NCBI RefSeq assembly: GCF_028551255.1
Contig: NZ_CP117029.1
Location: 1,240,001 to 1,304,000, forward strand
Source: Vibrio tubiashii
GTDB lineage: Bacteria > Pseudomonadota > Gammaproteobacteria > Enterobacterales > Vibrionaceae
Direction: 5' to 3'
DNA: 64,000 nucleotides
Shown here: piece by piece, positions 62,978 through 64,000 of the stretch
Numbering within the stretch: position 1 is the stretch's first letter
Layout of the letters: each line of letters opens with the position of its first letter
Made by a program: the position numbers and the translations under genes
Notes under the pieces: model-generated
Told to the model about the DNA's origin: nothing
The model's input: only the letters and a program-made list of their open reading frames with translations
The model's database searches: none

Positions 62978-64000
62978 ATGAAGTCATTCGAGTGGGATAA
63001 ATGCTACGAAACAGGTCTTGATGACGTTGATGAACAGCATCAATACCTCGTTGAGGTGATCAATCGCTACGGAGATTTAATCGCGCAAAATAGCATTTCC
63101 CTCCAAGATATTAGAATGGCTCTGTTTGAGCTTTCTCGATACGCTGAGTTTCACTTCAAGGAAGAAGAAAATCTAATGCGAAGCGTTGGTGTTTACGATA
63201 AACACATCGAAGAGCACATTAAAGCGCATCGAGCCTTTATGGCTGACATCATCAGCATGCAATCTTTTATCAGTGAAGATAATAAGAAAACGTCGGAACA
63301 CCTACTTAACTTTCTTATCCACTGGCTGGCCTATCATATTTTGGGCATCGACCAGAATATGTCCCGTCAAGTCAAACAAATCGAGTCAGGTACTGACCCT
63401 AAGGTCGCATGGGAAAACGAAGAGAAGCAGCAAGACAGTTCCACTGAGCCCCTACTTAAAGCGCTCAATGGCCTATTCGAACAGGTGTCAGAGCGAAACA
63501 AAGCGCTGCTAGAGCTTAACCAGCATCTTGAAGACAAAGTGGAAGAAAGAACTAAGCAGCTCTCTAAAGTGAATAAACAGCTAGAAGAGCTATCTCTAAC
63601 CGATTCATTGACTAAGCTACCCAACAGACGCTGTGCAATCCGCAAACTTAAAGCCTATTGGCAAGAGTCGACCCACAATAACGAACCGCTCGCTTGTATC
63701 ATGATTGATGTCGATTACTTTAAGCAAGTCAATGACAGTGCCGGCCATGATGCGGGAGACAGGCTGCTAACAGAGCTTTCTCAGACGCTTGCAGACTCTT
63801 TCAGAAGTGATGACTTAGTTTGCCGACTAGGGGGCGATGAGTTTTTTGTTATATGCCCAAACACCGACGCACAAGGCGGCGTTCATATTGCAGAGCTGAC
63901 TCGTCATAAGGTGAATCAAATGCTTGTCCCTGTGGGAGAGAGCGTATGGCGAGGCAGTATTAGTGTTGGGGTAGCCCAGCGCACAGATGCGATGATCGAC
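62978..64000 (+). CDS. Bacteriohemerythrin-GGDEF diguanylate cyclase, 3' partial
   Basis: The first 341 residues; the gene runs past the window end. Residues 1-130 form a hemerythrin domain with the di-iron ligands [30 protein letters not shown] and [11 protein letters not shown], which binds O2 (or NO). A coiled coil ([20 protein letters not shown]) leads to a GGDEF domain with [11 protein letters not shown] and an I-site RSDD five residues before. It should couple oxygen or redox state to cyclic-di-GMP synthesis. AAGGAAAG before the ATG. Confidence 0.92.
   Translation, partial: MKSFEWDKCYETGLDDVDEQHQYLVEVINRYGDLIAQNSISLQDIRMALFELSRYAEFHFKEEENLMRSVGVYDKHIEEHIKAHRAFMADIISMQSFISEDNKKTSEHLLNFLIHWLAYHILGIDQNMSRQVKQIESGTDPKVAWENEEKQQDSSTEPLLKALNGLFEQVSERNKALLELNQHLEDKVEERTKQLSKVNKQLEELSLTDSLTKLPNRRCAIRKLKAYWQESTHNNEPLACIMIDVDYFKQVNDSAGHDAGDRLLTELSQTLADSFRSDDLVCRLGGDEFFVICPNTDAQGGVHIAELTRHKVNQMLVPVGESVWRGSISVGVAQRTDAMID

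Noticed and set aside
1..64000. CRISPR array, insertion sequences, integron or prophage genes
   Set aside because: No regularly spaced repeats, transposase, integrase or phage structural genes were recognised.

Overview
The window looks like a stretch of the main chromosome of a Vibrio species. Moderate GC, the gene order uvrY/varA-uvrC-pgsA-tRNA, the presence of luxM/luxN, lipA with its foldase, efpL, yciABI and a complete Tad locus all fit Vibrionaceae. I cannot name the species; luxM/luxN points to the Harveyi-like or Orientalis-like side of the genus rather than V. cholerae.

Layout. 1-3771 is an RND efflux adaptor (5' end cut off) and its permease. 3835-14461 is mostly housekeeping and metabolism: tag, the lipase and its foldase, metC, cardiolipin synthase, an NSS amino-acid transporter, a chemoreceptor, a pseudouridine synthase and an rRNA-type methyltransferase. 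14509-14963 is a very AT-rich regulatory stretch rich in inverted repeats. It precedes a complete 14-gene Tad (Flp pilus) operon (14964-26301): flp, tadV, rcpC, rcpA, rcpB, tadZ, tadA, tadB, tadC, tadD, tadE, tadF, tadG, ompA-like. The tadV prepilin peptidase has no ATG, GTG or TTG start and appears to begin with ATT. 26317-30413 (minus) is a ynjBCDF-like ABC importer with a CDP-alcohol phosphotransferase. 30615-36439 holds small lipoproteins, two tandem DUF1289 proteins, a response regulator with an EAL domain, a probable type II secretion pilotin, and yciI/yciA/yciB.

36695-42897 (minus) is a quorum-sensing island: luxM (acyl-homoserine-lactone synthase), luxN (hybrid sensor kinase with receiver), and downstream a second LuxN-like kinase of 705 residues that aligns with LuxN without net indels up to the kinase histidine (His467 in both) but ends cleanly before the receiver domain. 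This is the most unusual element of the window. 43450-53637 returns to core genes (ihfA, yciU, efpL, a nucleotidyltransferase-like protein, a PTS-EIIC/EAL fusion, polB, uvrY, uvrC, pgsA), followed by four tRNA genes (Cys, Gly, Leu, Gly). 54468-64000 contains a small protein plus membrane GGDEF enzyme, a PQQ-type aldose dehydrogenase, a TetR-regulated MMPL/LolA-like/outer-membrane-barrel operon with clear shared operators, and a hemerythrin-GGDEF protein cut by the window end.

Themes: surface attachment (Tad pilus), cell-density sensing (LuxM/LuxN plus paralogue) and cyclic-di-GMP turnover (two EAL and two GGDEF proteins) are dense here and could plausibly be cross-regulated; that link is inference. 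No insertion sequence, prophage, integron or CRISPR array was seen.
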